Source: Deltaproteobacteria bacterium
GTDB lineage: Bacteria; Desulfobacterota; Desulfuromonadia; Geobacterales; Pseudopelobacteraceae
NCBI GenBank assembly: GCA_030654645.1
Contig: JAURXC010000124.1
Span: 1 to 6,309 of the forward strand
Length of the DNA: 6,309 nt
Direction: 5' to 3'
Shown: positions 5,508-6,309 of the stretch, in pieces
Layout: every line of letters begins with the position of its first letter
How positions within the stretch are numbered: position 1 is the first letter of the stretch
The notes under the pieces: model-generated
What the model saw: the letters and a program-made list of their open reading frames with translations, nothing else
The model's database searches: none
Told to the model about the DNA's origin: nothing
Made by a program: the position numbers and the translations under genes

Positions 5508-5699
5508 ATGATTACTCGAGACATGATCATTGCAGACATCATTACACAGCACCCTGAAACCTTGCAGGTGTTCAAAAAATTCAATCTTGATTGTTATGAA
5601 TGCCAGATAGCCGACCTGGAAACTCTCGAACATGGCGCCGGCGTTCACAAGGTCAATATTGACGATCTGTTGGCCTCATTGAACAGCGTTCTTAAATAA
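5508..5699 (+). CDS. DUF1858 domain protein (CxxC redox-disulfide type)
   Basis: This 63-residue protein consists of one DUF1858-type domain. It opens with the family pattern MITRDMIIADIITQHPET, followed by VFKKFNLDCYECQIADLETL and an acidic C-terminal helix (NIDDLLASLNSVL). Cys29 and Cys32 form the CxxC (CYEC) pair that gives the family its other name, the hybrid-cluster-protein-associated redox disulfide domain. The family's biochemical role is not settled; a thiol/disulfide or metal-related function is inferred from the cysteines. The start is chosen at 5508 from GAGGG at 5498-5502 and the family N-terminus. The gene begins only 18 bases past a strong terminator, so its own promoter would have to lie inside the terminator or the remnant upstream. 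The next gene starts 23 bases after its stop and is probably in the same transcript. Confidence 0.88.
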   Translation: MITRDMIIADIITQHPETLQVFKKFNLDCYECQIADLETLEHGAGVHKVNIDDLLASLNSVLK

Positions 5700-5722
5700 A
5701 TATATTTACCAGGAGCTGATCG

Positions 5723-6309
5723 ATGAGTGACCTTGAACAGTATACCCGTTATTTTTCGATCGGTATCAAGGTGGGTGTCGGCATTCCATTGCCTAACGCC
5801 GAAGTCTTCAGGGACTGGGCCATTATTCATAATATTGACGAAGACCTCGTTTCACTGCAACTTTCAAGAGATGTTCTGCCTGTCAGCGTAAAACTCCAGT
5901 ATGGACAAATTCTTGAATTGAGGGGTGGCAAGGAGGGCGCCGGATACAGTTGCCGGGCCATTATTGTCTCGGAGGGTGATTCACGGGAACTGCTCCTAAG
6001 GCTGATCGGTGAAATTGTCTCCGATGAACTGCGAGAATACTACCGGATCGATGCTTTTCTTCCCATCAAATACTATGTAAGCAGAGAACAGAATATCGAG
6101 GTGCTCCACAAACAGTGGGAATTGCGCCGGGCACACCGTCAGCGGATTGAGCTGGAGCAGAAGGAAAAAGTCTGGAGCAGTGATCTGCTATCCCAAAGTG
6201 CCGACCTTCCCAATGAAAAAATTCAGGAAGCTGAGGGGAGGGGAGCCGGGGAAAGTGAAACCGCTGATTCATGGGACACTATAATACCGCTGGCTGCAAA
6301 TGTCAGCGG
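5723..6309 (+). CDS. Probable PilZ-domain (c-di-GMP-binding) protein, 3' end cut by window
   Basis: ATG 5723 has AGGAG at 5711-5715 (7-base spacing) and opens a frame of 195 codons with no stop before the window edge. Residues 10-100 form a beta-rich N-terminal region with a shape like the PilZ N-terminal partner domain of YcgR-type proteins. At 104-108 REYYR, in the setting ELREYYRIDAFLPIKYYV, matches the RxxxR motif that opens PilZ domains and contacts c-di-GMP. The final visible residues AANVS (191-195), followed by a codon beginning gg, match the start of the second PilZ motif, (D/N)xSxxG. Between them lies about 85 residues rather than the usual 20-30, containing a charged, helix-prone segment (about 122-187, rich in E, K, R and Q). 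If right, it is a cytoplasmic c-di-GMP effector for motility, exopolysaccharide or adhesion. There is no signal peptide or membrane segment. It follows the DUF1858 gene by 23 bases. The C-terminal part is not visible, so the call is by motif only. Confidence 0.65.
   Translation, partial: MSDLEQYTRYFSIGIKVGVGIPLPNAEVFRDWAIIHNIDEDLVSLQLSRDVLPVSVKLQYGQILELRGGKEGAGYSCRAIIVSEGDSRELLLRLIGEIVSDELREYYRIDAFLPIKYYVSREQNIEVLHKQWELRRAHRQRIELEQKEKVWSSDLLSQSADLPNEKIQEAEGRGAGESETADSWDTIIPLAANVS

Noticed and set aside
6066..6272. Minus-strand 68-codon ORF opposite the PilZ-like gene
   Set aside because: It is antisense to a well-supported open frame and shows no recognisable features.

Overview
The window looks like chromosomal DNA from a Gram-negative (diderm) bacterium. 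An outer-membrane-type lipoprotein and an MCE/MlaD protein show the diderm envelope. The mix of a Na/Pi-PhoU transporter, Ppx/GppA, coaD beside rsmD, a DUF1858 redox-disulfide protein and a PilZ-type protein resembles Desulfuromonadales/Geobacter-like bacteria. That placement is inference from gene content, not a database match. Base composition is moderate (roughly half G+C by eye), with no obvious foreign island, tRNA, rRNA, insertion sequence or CRISPR array. Coding density is very high and no gap exceeds about 140 bases.

Layout. (1) At 3-1459 (+), the 3' end of a Na/phosphate cotransporter (PhoU-like tail) is followed two bases later by a short Ppx/GppA phosphatase, forming a phosphate/polyphosphate pair. 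(2) At 1411-4027 (-), there is a three-gene envelope-lipid operon. It is read in the order ABC-ATPase-like protein, MCE (MlaD-like) protein, TPR lipoprotein, and its 3' end overlaps the end of ppx by 49 bases. (3) At 4164-5209 (+), rsmD and coaD are coupled by an ATGA overlap. They are divergent from the envelope operon across a 136-base intergenic region. (4) At 5262-5450 (+), a 62-codon ORF is best read as a collapsed aspartate aminotransferase, with the first ~20 codons, a short internal piece and the last ~29 codons joined in frame. A strong intrinsic terminator follows. (5) At 5508-6309 (+), a small DUF1858 CxxC protein is followed by a probable PilZ (c-di-GMP) protein that runs off the window.

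The most notable feature is the ABC-like protein of the envelope operon. It aligns without gaps to the Mla-type ATPase fold, yet the Walker A, Q-loop, signature, Walker B and H-loop residues are all replaced, while the reading frame and operon are intact. No permease (MlaE) or periplasmic MlaC gene is next to it. This suggests a pseudo-ATPase acting with an MCE protein and a TPR lipoprotein, either as a non-catalytic lipid-bridge/scaffold or with a permease encoded elsewhere. The second notable feature is the in-frame aminotransferase remnant, which keeps a ribosome binding site and a terminator. I saw no defence system or other wholly new multi-gene machinery.
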